This document shows positions 49,401 to 58,300 of a stretch of 64,000 nucleotides of DNA, one piece after another. The stretch spans positions 6,576,001 to 6,640,000 of the forward strand of contig JAZARR010000212.1 in assembly GCA_037389465.1 (NCBI GenBank). The letters are read 5' to 3'. How positions within the stretch are numbered: position 1 is the stretch's first letter; every line of letters starts with the position of its first letter. The notes beneath the pieces were generated by a model. That model saw only the letters and a list, made by a program, of their open reading frames with translations, did not search any database and was not told where the DNA came from. Source of the DNA: Baylisascaris procyonis. Its lineage: Eukaryota; Nematoda; Chromadorea; Rhabditida; Ascarididae. The position numbers and the translations under genes are program-made.

Positions 49401-52320
49401 ACGATCCATTCGGACAGCAAACCACGGCTATATTGGTATTTTTCATACTCTAAATGCCTTTGTTGTTCATAACAAGGCATTCCAATCTCACGAAGACTCA
49501 TTCAAAACGCTTTGCACAAATAAATTGACTAGTTCAACTTTTGCCCAAGAAAATAAGCTTTCCCATAAACATTTGCTCATTCACAATGACCACAAAATAG
49601 ATGGAAAGAAGACGGCGTTATTAACAAAGAGAGCTGTAGTAATGAAGCGAAACAGCAAGCATACCGCCACCGACGCAAAATAAGAGCTACTTTTGAATAT
49701 TTTTAAATTTCTTACAGTTGTCTAAGAGCCCGATTCAACGATGTACCCCCAACTCTTCAAAATCCTTTTCTATTTCCAACGTTTTTACATCTGTTTCCAA
49801 CCACTACAATCAATAACTGGCCGTTGTGATTAAAAGCGTTCCATATCAAAAACTCTCAGGTGAGGGGACGATTTTGCAAGATGAATTTAACACTTGATAA
49901 ATAGTCATGAATTTAACAAAAAATACTTCAGACGAGATTTTGCAAAAAGCATCGTTGCTTCCATCGAGAAAGACAATCACGAACTGTCACCACCTAAGAT
50001 ATTGGGGAATTATGCTGAAAGGCTGAAATTTCTGCTAAGACTGTATAATCAATCTCACTCCCCCCCCTTTCCCTTTTGATTCATCTCAGTGTCGATTTTC
50101 AACTTTTTAATAAAACTGTAAACACTGCAGGGGCATCAAATACGCTTCCTCTTTGACAAAAGTGACTTATGTATCAAAACATTTTTAGTTTTACGTCTTA
50201 CTTGAAGCGAAATCAGGTTACAGCCAACTTTCAAAAAAAGACGGGGTCATGGATGCGTGAATCGCCCTCCCGCGAAGTTAGAAACCCTTGATTGTGTTTT
50301 GCCTCTTCAAAATGTTAGCTACTAATAGCTGTCGTTGACCAGAACTTCTACCGATAATATGAGGGGTTGATTAACGTACATTCTTTATGTCATGCGTATT
50401 ATAATAGTCTATTCTCACAATAACGCAAGCTAGATAAAAGGGATGTTGCTTGGAAAATACAAAGAACGGAAAACACATTCACAGTGCTGCGTTGCATTTA
50501 CCGAATACCGTAAGTTGACGGCTATCGTTCGCAGGATGAATCAATTTCATACTCCACCTTTACGTCTGTTTACATTTGTCTTGACTGCGAATGGCGCCGT
50601 CTACGGTTTGGGTTTGTGTGCGCGACCTTTGGTAAATAGCACGTTTTTTTAACGATAGATTTGTGCCCAATTTATGCGAGTGAATGATCAAATGGATTAA
50701 TATCTACATATGTTTTGAATGTTTAGGGAATATTACCCTTTCTTTACCTTTTTTGATATTTTAAAGTCAAGTGGCGCGCAGATCACAAAAAATTTCTCAA
50801 TTTACTTACTGAAAAAGTTGGAGTATATGAGAACCTACAAAGTTTAAGCCCGCGTTGTTTAGGAGCAACTATACTTCAGCAAGTGGCGATGTTGTCTAAG
50901 AACACGAGGAGAAACATATACGAAAACCTATGAAGCGGCACAGAAAACTCTGCTGCTGCAATTATATCAAAATCTAGATACTGCTTAAAGTATGATGGTC
51001 GACAGTGCTGATTCTCAGAACAATGAATTAAGTGAATTCAGCTTGAATGGAAAGACCTTGAAGTGTAACAAATAATGTGACATAAAAAGATCGAATTTAA
51101 TTTAGCTTTGTGCTAAATAAAGATCCCAGTTTTCAATACCCGTCAGTCGAATGCCGACTAACCGTTCGCACACCCTGATAAGGAGCCCCACAGCAATACT
51201 CACTCCACATTTCCCTACACTCTTCTCGGTAGACTGCACTTTTCGAACACTGGATGGTGGCTCTCACGAGTGGTTCACGTATCCTTTCCCCATCATATTA
51301 TTCTTGTAGGAAAACCCCCTTCATTTCATATTACAAAAAAAGCCTAGCAGCGACATCCAGCAACGAAATCTTTGTGCAAATGTGCCCAAAATGGAGAGTT
51401 CCCGCTTATTCGACCAATAAAAAAATACACAGGGCTCTTCACGGAATATGCGGCTTGATAAGAAAACGTTAAACTACTGTCTGGAAACTTTCTGTCAACT
51501 TCCTTTCGTAATTGAAAAATGTTTGTGATAAAAAGTGACAAAAATTGTGCGATCATCTCACCAATCATCCCACTATCAATCATCCCTTGCTATATTCTAA
51601 AGTGATATCTCCACCCCTCCCCCTCTCCCCAACATACTCTAAATAGCCGCATATACTCATAGCATCATAGCTCGTCCAACAAATAACTTTCTTTTACTAG
51701 TCAATACTGACCTCGTCAAAAGAAACAAAATTTAACTTAGTTTCTATATATACTGAGAATGTCGACCGATACAACAATTCATCTAAGCCTCTCTCCTTCT
51801 TTCCTCAAACCCTCTCAGAAATCGGCAAACCGGAAGCAGTTTTTCCACGTGAATTTTGCTAACGAGAACCACGATCCGAACCTGTCATCCCAGTTCTACG
51901 ATCTAGTACTGTCATGCAATCGGAGAGTTGCAATATCAAGCCGCTGACTTTAATTTCATGGACCTGGCTCCATATTCCCTATTATGGTTTGATCCCTTTA
52001 AACATCGCCTTTAAAAAGAACAGCAACAGTCACCTTCATTCAGCTTAGCTAAAAAATTATTGCCCCCTTCACATACACAATAGATAACGGAAAATGAAGC
52101 ATGCCTGATCATCATTAACAGGAGGTACGAGCATTTCCTCGTTGCTAGTCGTGTCCAATTCGCTATGCCGACGTCTATCGAGCATGCTACAAGTGGGCGT
52201 TTCACTTGACGACAAACGTGGTGAGCTCGAGCTTACGACCATCGAGCTCGACAGACTAGACGCTCCACCAAAAGTGCTGACAAGTCCGCTGGTGCCCTCG
52301 ATTGCGTGACCCTCCCACAT
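17478..52320 (-). CDS. zoo-1: ZOO-1: ZO-1/polychaetoid-type MAGUK junction scaffold
   Basis: Twenty-two exons join in phase to 3916 nt, i.e. 1304 residues plus stop if one extra base in exon 13 is discounted. Domain order by residue: Ser-rich N-terminus 1-72, PDZ1 about 80-172, PDZ2 183-262, PDZ3 347-430, SH3 442-515, guanylate kinase-like 570-735, Pro/Ser/Gln-rich linker to about 1150, ZU5 to the C-terminus. This is the ZO-1/Pyd order. Diagnostic pieces: SGGRDNPHF (PDZ1), DDFYIRTHF (SH3 start), LPAYERV and [14 protein letters not shown] (hinge/GUK), SPLVMCGP (ZU5). ZO proteins link junction membrane proteins to actin; C. elegans ZOO-1 acts at cadherin junctions in epidermal morphogenesis (established knowledge). 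The GUK domain of ZO proteins is not catalytic. Neighbour: a convergent DEG/ENaC gene. Individual exons are listed below. Confidence 0.93.
17629..19231 (-). other. 1.6-kb zoo-1 intron between the last two exons
   Basis: Contains a G-rich stretch at about 18335-18395 and a GC-richer block 18090-18500. A short open frame ending at 18498 (minus) was considered as a C-terminal exon and dismissed once exon 22 was found. Otherwise nothing recognised. Confidence 0.5.
19232..19380 (-). CDS. zoo-1: zoo-1 exon 21: ZU5 middle
   Basis: Acceptor CTTTAG, donor CTAAG|GTTTTT. Encodes [20 protein letters not shown] and [19 protein letters not shown], matching EQEIYFKVC and [10 protein letters not shown] of the vertebrate ZO-1 ZU5 domain. 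Confidence 0.95.
19984..20320 (-). CDS. zoo-1: zoo-1 exon 20: acidic linker and start of ZU5
   Basis: Entry after GTTAAAG, a weak acceptor chosen by phase; donor GGT|GTAAGT. Encodes an Asp/Glu/Ser/Pro-rich stretch, then [20 protein letters not shown] and PKGAIDEG, the first strands of the ZU5 domain. Confidence 0.9.
20830..20961 (-). CDS. zoo-1: zoo-1 exon 19: Arg/Ser/Pro-rich linker
   Basis: Acceptor CTTGCAG, donor AAA|GTACCT. In the phase set by exon 18 it reads [20 protein letters not shown] and [17 protein letters not shown] longer open frame with ATG covers the same DNA but is out of phase with both neighbours. Confidence 0.82.
20962..21931 (-). other. zoo-1 intron with a 74-codon ORF
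   Basis: The minus-strand frame 21135-21356 (contains [16 protein letters not shown]) looks protein-like but has no good acceptor or donor and the exons on either side are already phase-matched. It may be a remnant of a dispersed repeat. Confidence 0.4.
21932..22116 (-). CDS. zoo-1: zoo-1 exon 18: Gln/Ser/Tyr-rich linker
   Basis: Acceptor GTTCAG (two other phase-0 AGs slightly upstream are possible), donor ACAAG|GTAAAA. Encodes [20 protein letters not shown], then a Gln/His/Tyr-rich stretch ending FYDHVT. Confidence 0.85.
22490..23120 (-). CDS. zoo-1: zoo-1 exon 17: long Pro/Ser/Gln-rich linker
   Basis: 631 nt, the largest exon. Acceptor TTTGCAG, donor CAG|GTCTCC. Low-complexity, disordered type: [42 protein letters not shown]. 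PxxP runs could serve SH3 ligands. Starts [12 protein letters not shown] and ends YYDVKQ. Confidence 0.92.
23675..23742 (-). CDS. zoo-1: zoo-1 exon 16: linker (68 nt)
   Basis: Acceptor AATTTCAG, donor TTAG|GTTTGT, phase 0-in 2-out, matching both neighbours. Encodes [20 protein letters not shown]; Thr/Asp/Tyr-rich, no fold recognised. Confidence 0.8.
24179..24363 (-). CDS. zoo-1: zoo-1 exon 15: end of GUK-like domain
   Basis: Acceptor ATCTAG gives [19 protein letters not shown] and DRRVWMPEF (ZO-1: VWVSEG), then [12 protein letters not shown]. Exit is placed at a GC donor (GGG|GCAAGC, 24178); GAC|GTCGAT at 24196 is also in phase 0 and would remove six codons. Confidence 0.9.
24953..25154 (-). 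CDS. zoo-1: zoo-1 exon 14: GUK-like core
   Basis: Acceptor TTTTTAG, donor G|GTATGG. Encodes [27 protein letters not shown] and [20 protein letters not shown], matching HALLDVTPNAVDRLNYAQ of ZO-1. Confidence 0.95.
26078..26217 (-). CDS. zoo-1: zoo-1 exon 13: start of GUK-like domain, with a 1-nt frameshift
   Basis: Acceptor TTTCAG, donor AAG|GTAAGT. The upstream-joined frame reads [18 protein letters not shown], typical of ZO GUK, but meets TAG at 26106-26108. The downstream-joined frame reads [16 protein letters not shown], equally typical. The two frames differ by one base; the exon is 140 nt where 139 would fit, and the extra base lies between about 26120 and 26175, possibly the TTT at 26160-26162. 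Confidence 0.88.
26739..26939 (-). CDS. zoo-1: zoo-1 exon 12: SH3-GUK hinge
   Basis: Acceptor TTCCAG, donor AAAG|GTACTT. Encodes a very basic stretch ([14 protein letters not shown]) and [16 protein letters not shown], the conserved LPAYERV strand just before the kinase-like domain. Confidence 0.94.
27918..28112 (-). CDS. zoo-1: zoo-1 exon 11: SH3 domain
   Basis: Acceptor TTTTCAG, donor GAGAC|GTGGGT. Encodes [32 protein letters not shown] and GVIPNAE, the MAGUK-type SH3 fold including the GxIPN turn. Confidence 0.95.
28385..28497 (-). CDS. zoo-1: zoo-1 exon 10: end of PDZ3, start of SH3
   Basis: Acceptor ATTTCAG, donor AAG|GTTTAT. Encodes [20 protein letters not shown] and LGDDFYI, which joins to RTHF in exon 11 as in ZO-1 (GDSFYIRTHF). 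Confidence 0.94.
29756..29910 (-). CDS. zoo-1: zoo-1 exon 9: PDZ3
   Basis: Entry after TTTTTGAAG, a non-CAG acceptor required by phase; donor GAG|GTATAT. Encodes [35 protein letters not shown] and ITREE, a near copy of ZO-1 PDZ3. Confidence 0.94.
29911..31777 (-). other. 1.9-kb zoo-1 intron
   Basis: Nothing recognised beyond short chance ORFs on both strands. Confidence 0.5.
31778..31902 (-). CDS. zoo-1: zoo-1 exon 8: linker and first strand of PDZ3
   Basis: Acceptor ATTTAG, donor G|GTTTGC. Begins [18 protein letters not shown] and ends [10 protein letters not shown], matching the KLVKFRKGD strand that opens ZO-1 PDZ3. Confidence 0.9.
32408..32554 (-). CDS. zoo-1: zoo-1 exon 7: Ser/Pro linker between PDZ2 and PDZ3, possible cassette
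   Basis: 147 nt (49 codons), acceptor TTCCAG, donor CGAG|GTTCAT, phase 2 at both ends. Encodes [20 protein letters not shown] and a Ser/His/Pro-rich stretch. Because it begins and ends in the same phase it can be skipped without breaking the frame. Confidence 0.82.
32555..34146 (-). other. 1.6-kb zoo-1 intron starting with a GC donor
   Basis: Contains a run of C (about 33172-33181) and degenerate repeats of GTTACAACA/GTTATAACA at about 33808-33905. No exon found. Confidence 0.5.
34147..34366 (-). CDS. zoo-1: zoo-1 exon 6: PDZ2
   Basis: Acceptor ATTTCAG. Encodes [30 protein letters not shown] and [12 protein letters not shown]. The exit must leave two bases so that the next exon stays open: AGCAG|GCATGT at 34146, a GC donor. 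The GT donors available here (before GTACGC or GTGGCA) lead to stops in exons 7 and 8. Confidence 0.92.
35255..35342 (-). CDS. zoo-1: zoo-1 exon 5: end of PDZ1 and first strand of PDZ2
   Basis: Acceptor TTTGCAG, donor G|GTTAAT. Encodes IVKRR, a 12-residue linker and [12 protein letters not shown], which matches the KVTLVKSRKNE start of ZO-1 PDZ2. Confidence 0.93.
36159..36258 (-). CDS. zoo-1: zoo-1 exon 4: PDZ1 second half
   Basis: Acceptor CTTTCAG, donor ATG|GTAATT. Joins as [20 protein letters not shown], the second half of PDZ1 with its alpha2 helix ([10 protein letters not shown]). Confidence 0.95.
37415..37465. repeat. (AT)n microsatellite followed by GATA units
   Basis: 51 nt of alternating AT inside the zoo-1 intron 36259-37722, followed by a short interrupted GATA tract to about 37490. 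Confidence 0.97.
37723..37847 (-). CDS. zoo-1: zoo-1 exon 3: PDZ1 core
   Basis: Acceptor TTTGCAG before 37847; donor CA|GTAAGC at 37722. Encodes [16 protein letters not shown], the ligand-binding loop, then [12 protein letters not shown]. Nearly identical in plan to ZO-1/Pyd PDZ1. Confidence 0.95.
37848..48326 (-). other. 10.5-kb zoo-1 intron
   Basis: No nested gene recognised on either strand. Open frames checked and not supported include 38563-38760 (-), 44360-44668 (+) and 46927-47124 (+). A C-rich tract lies at 45930-46005. A possible alternative start codon with a short exon at 38115-38126 (minus) is discussed in the findings. Confidence 0.5.
48327..48377 (-). CDS. zoo-1: zoo-1 exon 2: first beta strand of PDZ1 (51 nt)
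   Basis: Acceptor TGTTTCAG before 48377 and donor CGG|GTGGGT at 48326, phase 0 at both ends. Encodes [17 protein letters not shown], which matches the W-x4-VTLxR strand that precedes GFGIA in ZO-1 and Pyd (WEQHTVTLHR in ZO-1). It is isolated by introns of about 10.5 and 3.7 kb. Confidence 0.82.
48378..52104 (-). other. 3.7-kb zoo-1 intron
   Basis: Begins with GC if the preferred exon 1 end is right. No exon, repeat or RNA gene recognised. Confidence 0.5.
52105..52320 (-). CDS. zoo-1: zoo-1 exon 1: Ser-rich N-terminus
   Basis: Starts ATG TGG GAG (MWEGHAIEG) and encodes 72 residues rich in Ser ([19 protein letters not shown]), ending PPVNDDQ. Vertebrate ZO-1 has no such extension before PDZ1. 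The exit used is a GC donor (CAG|GCATGC at 52104); CCT|GTTAAT a few codons earlier is also in phase 0, so the last five codons are uncertain. Assignment to zoo-1 rests on strand, phase and absence of another gene. Confidence 0.68.
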
Positions 52321-52322
52321 GC

Positions 52323-52329
52323 CTGCAAA
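52323..52329 (-). promoter_or_regulatory. Probable spliced-leader trans-splice acceptor of zoo-1
   Basis: On the minus strand TTTGCAG is followed after only two bases by the ATG at 52318-52320. AG this close to a start codon is the usual arrangement for SL trans-splicing in nematodes. No compatible upstream coding exon was found: the one good candidate (52671-52720) gives the wrong phase. Confidence 0.5.
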
Positions 52330-55300
52330 CATCCAAACATCCAATACTCATCCGACGCAACGTAACACTTTTTCGCAGTTAATCTCATGCTCATATATAT
52401 CGAGGAAATCCTTCGTGGGTGATTCCAACGACCGCAATGACCACATCAGCAAGTGCTTATAAGACTTCCTGAATCATTCAGAAAGCACTCTCTTCTGAAG
52501 AACTGAACTTGTGATGTGCAACGCATAACGTGCAGGATTCCTCTGATGCATCGTATTCGAAATGTGTTTTTAATGCGTCTAGGAGTTCGACATTGAACGC
52601 ACAACACGAAATGAGCAACAACCAGGGTTTCAACACCAACTGCAATGGACAAGATACGCTCCTAACTAACCTTGCTCTCACAGGAGGGAGTAGATCAACA
52701 CGTGTGATATGACGCTTTCCCTGCGGAGACAACGAATCATTCGGCAGGATGTGGAGATATTAAGGAGCCTAGTCACCTCCTGCCACCACGGGGCGATACT
52801 TGCGGAATGAAGCTGCTTTCGTCCTTGTATGGAATACAAAAAATAAGAAATAAAATTTTCATAACCTTACTGAAATTATTGAGCGTTCTTGCCCCTGAAA
52901 ATGATAAAACAATGAGGTGGATTGCTGCTACAGCGACTGTCAGGATATCCTGCGAGCTGCAGAAGTGCAATATCGTAAACTAATTGTAAGGGAACTAAAA
53001 TGCTTTGTGCAGTGCAGCAACAACCAGCACCTGTCAATCGTGCGAAGCAAACAACGAGTAATATTTCCGAAAATTCTAGAAGCGAGAAGCCTGTAGCACG
53101 TTATATTCAGTGCCGTAATGCACCATAATTTAAGACGACAGATGAAAGAACACCTATGTGCAAAGGGCTGCTCATCGAAAAAGCAATCGTCAGAGCCCAA
53201 TGACATGCTTTCTTTGTAAATGGCGTATTACTCAGTATAATATTGCAGCCTTTTTTATGCAATTTGCATATTCGCATTTGCAAAGTGCACAATGGTAATA
53301 TCATTCGGTGTGTATGTGGGTGCCCTGTTTTTGCCCTGTTGTTTCGACCATGGAAATCTGCCAATTTCCAGATGAGTAAAAGACCTATAAAGATGCTGAA
53401 AATTTTGCACGTGTTTTACATTGCATGGCTTTTTGTTTTACAACGTTGATGTTGCAAAAAGGCGAGTCATTTATAGAATTGTACGAGTGATTAAATCAAT
53501 AGCAGTATGAGGGCTTCTTCAAGCAAGAATCGATTCATTGCTACTGAATCGGTTTGGCATCGTGGCCGACCGGGGTAAACGGTTGCAGAGGCCTTTAACA
53601 GTTACCCGGAAAATGTACTCTGGATTGCAATGGGATTCGAGGACTACTGGGATGCTATAACTCCACGCAAGAAAAGAATTACGAAGCTATCTGTCGGCAG
53701 GATGGACACTTCACCTGTACGCATTTTTGCCACAATTTAAAGCGCTCTCTACCCGAAGTGCCTTGTCGTTCGAATTCTCCTGCTATCAGTTCCAATGTTA
53801 GAAACATTCTCTGGCGCAAATGTCCAATGCAAAAAATGATCTATGCCGATGCTAATCCTCCAGTGTAACCGCATCGCGGTGCGACTGTCTCGTGTGCATG
53901 CGACCACGACATAGGGTTCCCACGTGCAAGTGTCTCTCGGTTCAAGGATTCCTTATTTACAGCCCATGGCGCAAATACCTAGCGGTGGTAACGACCTGCT
54001 GCACAAATATTCGGCAACGTAAGCGTCTAAACTTGCAAGAATTAGGACAGAGATCCTGAGCGATTGACGATGTTAGATATAAAGGGATGACAACGGCTGC
54101 GATAGGGTGACCAGGTTGCAGGGATTCGAATATAGGTACAAGACTAGCGATTGCGCATAAAGGTACAAGACAATCTTCAGAAGTCGGAGTCTCCTAAGTA
54201 ACATTACGCTAAGGTGTGTTTACAAGTTTTTCACAGCAAGGCAACACCGACAATTCAGGCGATACGATACGTCAATTGTGGTGTAATTCGAGCAAATCGA
54301 CTACTTAGTATCTGCGCATTAGATTTTCTGTAAAAATCTCTGCCACATCGATAGTACTGCGCGGCACGATGGCAATACTGCAATGCACAAAAAATGAAAC
54401 TTAAAATATACAGGATTACTTCAACTTGCGTCACAGAGAGCAAAAATAAGTGGGAAAGAAAAAAAAATCGGTAAAAGATCAAACTGGACTGGAAAAAGTG
54501 AAAGAATCTCAAATTCGAAAGTACGACGGAATAGGTAGAGGAATGAGTGAAAATAGACATAGGTGCTTTATGGAGGAGAAAATCAATTAAACAGAAAAAA
54601 GAACAGAATTAGAGACATCAAAGAAGCCTCAATGAGCAGAATGGAGGGCAATGAGGAAAAAGCTTCGACAGCTGTAACTAACGTTTCGATATATGAATTC
54701 AACTACAGGAGCCATCAAATTGCAAAATTCTTCTCCTTGATGTTGAACAACTCCAGTGCCCTTTCCTTTCATTTGCATATTTACAGTGTTTCAATTTCAG
54801 GCGCAAAAGAACGCTTCAAACACGACGGCAGCTGGATTAGACCTCTGAACGCATAATTTTATCTGATTAAAGAGGAAGACGAGTTGCTGAAAACAAGCAT
54901 CCAATCCTCAGTTACACTTTCAGAGCCATACCAATGCTCCAGTCTTCAGGTATCCTTGAGAAATGGCAAATGTTTTCAATTGGGAAAAGATTAACTTTAG
55001 TGATCTGAAAATTTAGTAGCTACCAATAAAATTTATTTATCTGTTTACTTATTTTCACATACATCAAGTATAAGATGTGGCCTAAAAAATAACTTTAGAA
55101 AGAAAGCAGACAAAGCATTGAATTTATGAATATAAAATTAAGACCAAATCCCACAACGATTAAAACGACAAAATGAAAAATGGTATGAAAACTTTTGCGA
55201 GTCGAAGCGAAAATAAATGAATGCAAATTCATTCTTACAGCAACAAATGAAAACATCATCAGAGAGCTTAACGCGATGAAAGGTCGAGACGATAGGACAG

Positions 55301-58300
55301 CGATCTTAACTTTTTCCTCAAAGGCCAGGATAGCAAAGCCATGAGGTTTATGCCTTCCATTCCCATTTTGCATCAAGACCCACTGACAAATTTTGCCCAA
55401 ATCAAGCCATCACAAACATATATTTCGTTACCTCATAACGACTTATGCACGTAGGTGCTCATGTCAGCTGCAAGGCAACAGGCGATGATTATACAATACT
55501 AAAATAAACAGAAAATTATGAGTGTGGAAAAAATGCGGTAATATAAATAAACCAATCAAATTATATCCGCGTGGAACAAACAGCATGTCGTTGGGATTGG
55601 AATGAGAAACAGACAGAGAATCTACAATTTGTACAAAAAAATAAAACTGCAGTGATAGGCGTATGCGAGCGAAAATTTCGTTCCGATATTTCGTTCGCAC
55701 AATAACTAGCGCATTGTCGGATTCACCAGGCAGCCAAAAAAATGATCCATTAAAAAAACATTCCCAACGGCATTTTAAATTATTACCAAAGAGCACTGGT
55801 ATGTAGCTGTAGAAGTGTAAACACTGAATGACCGCAACTAAGAGCTTTGGCGCATATTCAAAAAACTTAAGACGCGTTCAAAAGATTCCAGTTGCATTGA
55901 GATGCATGCTGCACGGATGCGTAAATGAAGCGTATGCGGGTGGTTGGGATGGTATACGTCGGCCCGCATATAGCCCATGACCCGAGCGTCTATTGATTTA
56001 AGTAGTTTGTAGCAAAACGAAGCGCATACCAATTGTTGCGCAAGCCAGCGGAGGTGACAGCTGACTACGAGCGCCTCGTCCACTAAGGCATTTGCCTGCT
56101 TGCGCATATAAGCTACCCAAATTTTAATATGGTTTTTCACTGAGTGCTGTAACTATGATTTCAAATAAACAATGAAGCATGTCAATACTACTGCGATCGA
56201 ACAAAAATAACGCAAGCGCAAAATGCTCATTCATATAAAAGGCTCGAAAAGTTTCCCAAATCTATAAAAACCATTCAAAAATTGGGTCTCGCATTTGAAT
56301 CCATAAAAATAAAAACCATCGAAACTGCGATCTGCAGAAAATACTTAAACTGAATAGTGAAAGCTGAGTCAGCAAAAAATATCAAAAGGTTAACGATCCC
56401 CCTTCATCTGGGAGTTTTTTGTCGGACTGATGTTTACAGAAGCCTCTGAACAACGTTTACTTTAGGTGATGTGTCAATTTAACAAATAGCAGTATAATAT
56501 AATTCAATAGATGATAAGAAAAGCTATGAAATGCAGTCTGAAAGTTTAAAAGTTATATGGCGGCTTAAAAAAAAAAGTACAAGCGATGTATAGCAGTGAG
56601 AAAAAAGATATAAGAAAAATAATAGCAAATAAACATGAAAACAAATATATCTATAATATAGTTTCCAGTGAAAGCTCGAACGGAAATCAAAGAAAGATCA
56701 TCGAAGCAACTACAGAAAAGCACATAGAGTAGATGGGTTTTTTGGAGTTGTGTGTGCCGTAGTTGTACACAATGCTCTAACATTAGTCCTTAGCTGACCT
56801 GCCAACTTTGACAGAAATCGGCGACGTCAGCTGGTCAGCGTTTAACACAAAGCCAAATTTCATATGAACGAATGCGTTGCTCAAGTGCGGCTGTCATTTA
56901 TTATGTGCTCGAACGGTTGCTTTAAAATGCAATCGGTTCACGTTAGGTGACCAATTGGCGCTACTTGCAGACCGCAGCTGAGCAAAGCTTTGTTCACTCG
57001 CTCGAGGTATTTCCCTCACTACATGGCCATCTCAATTCCCGCACTATGTCAACTCAGCCCTATCTCTGGCACCGGGACAATTGTTTTGCAGAAATTTCTC
57101 AGCAAATTAATTTGGAAAACAAAGACTAATCTGGATTTCCAAACACACTTTAGGAGTTAAAAAGTTGAGCTAAGGTGATCCTCTGCTTGAACCCTTTCAC
57201 ACACTGGAAATTTCTTGGAGCGCCGTAAGCTCGTTTTGTCTGCACCAGAAATCACCTCTGTTTTAAGTTCTTCACTTCGTTTCAAATAACTCTGCCTTAA
57301 CGCCACACACTTTCAAATTACATTTCCTCACCTTACTCCTCGCATTTTTTTAAAATCACATTTCATCTTTCATTATTCATCAGGCTCGACACTAACTATA
57401 TTTTTATTTTTTTATTTTGCTGCTGTTTTTTTGAAACTTCGATTTCGTAAGCAAAATAAACAGCAACCAGAACAAAAAAAAAGGAAACAAAAGAACTAAA
57501 GCATGCAACCATGATGATGGAAAAATCGGCGTCAAAAAACACACTCGGAGAGTTTTCCGAGGCTAAATGCTTTAGACGGTAGAGAACGCAAAGATAGGCG
57601 CTGAGACGACATCAACAGAAAGTTTACCTCATACTCTGACAACTTGAAAAGAGGAGTTATGAATTTAAGTCCTAGACTTGCGGAAACAATTCAATTCTAT
57701 GATATGTAATGCTGTCTTGAAGGTAAGCAAACCACTCAAATGAAGTAACAAATTTTAGCTCATTAAAGCAACACTGGCCCATCTGCAGTTCTTTTTTCTG
57801 ATCGCAGTGAGTCATTTCCTCTTTTGTTTTTGCATTTGTATTTCGTCAACGATCATCACCTGAACATAAATTACTCTCTTTATAATCCTTTCTAATCCCC
57901 CTGCAAATATACATCCGTTCCGCCAAGCTGTGAATCGCATAAGGTTCCACCTCGAATATAATCCTTTACTTTGACCCTGTGCAAACTTGGTCCGTTATCT
58001 GGTGTGATAGTACGATGCGTTTGGAAGAGCTTGCATCAGATTTCACATATAAGAACATGCCAAATGAAGACTTTCTTGAATACAACTTCCATTAACAATG
58101 TTCTTTAAGTTTATAGGTCTTACCTTCTCGTGTTTCTCACTAATACACTTCGGAGTTTGAAAGTTGTGAACATTTTATAAGCCTTGGAACTTAAAAATAG
58201 AGAAATATCGCATATACAAGAAAATGTGCGTTTATAAATAAAGGCGCCTAATCTAACTTGTGGCTAATTTAAAACAAGTTGAACGCGATGTTCAAAACAA

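Noticed and set aside
52671..52720. Well-formed 50-nt exon candidate on - upstream of zoo-1 exon 1
   Set aside because: Its end phase leads to a stop in exon 1. It could still be non-coding or belong to another transcript.
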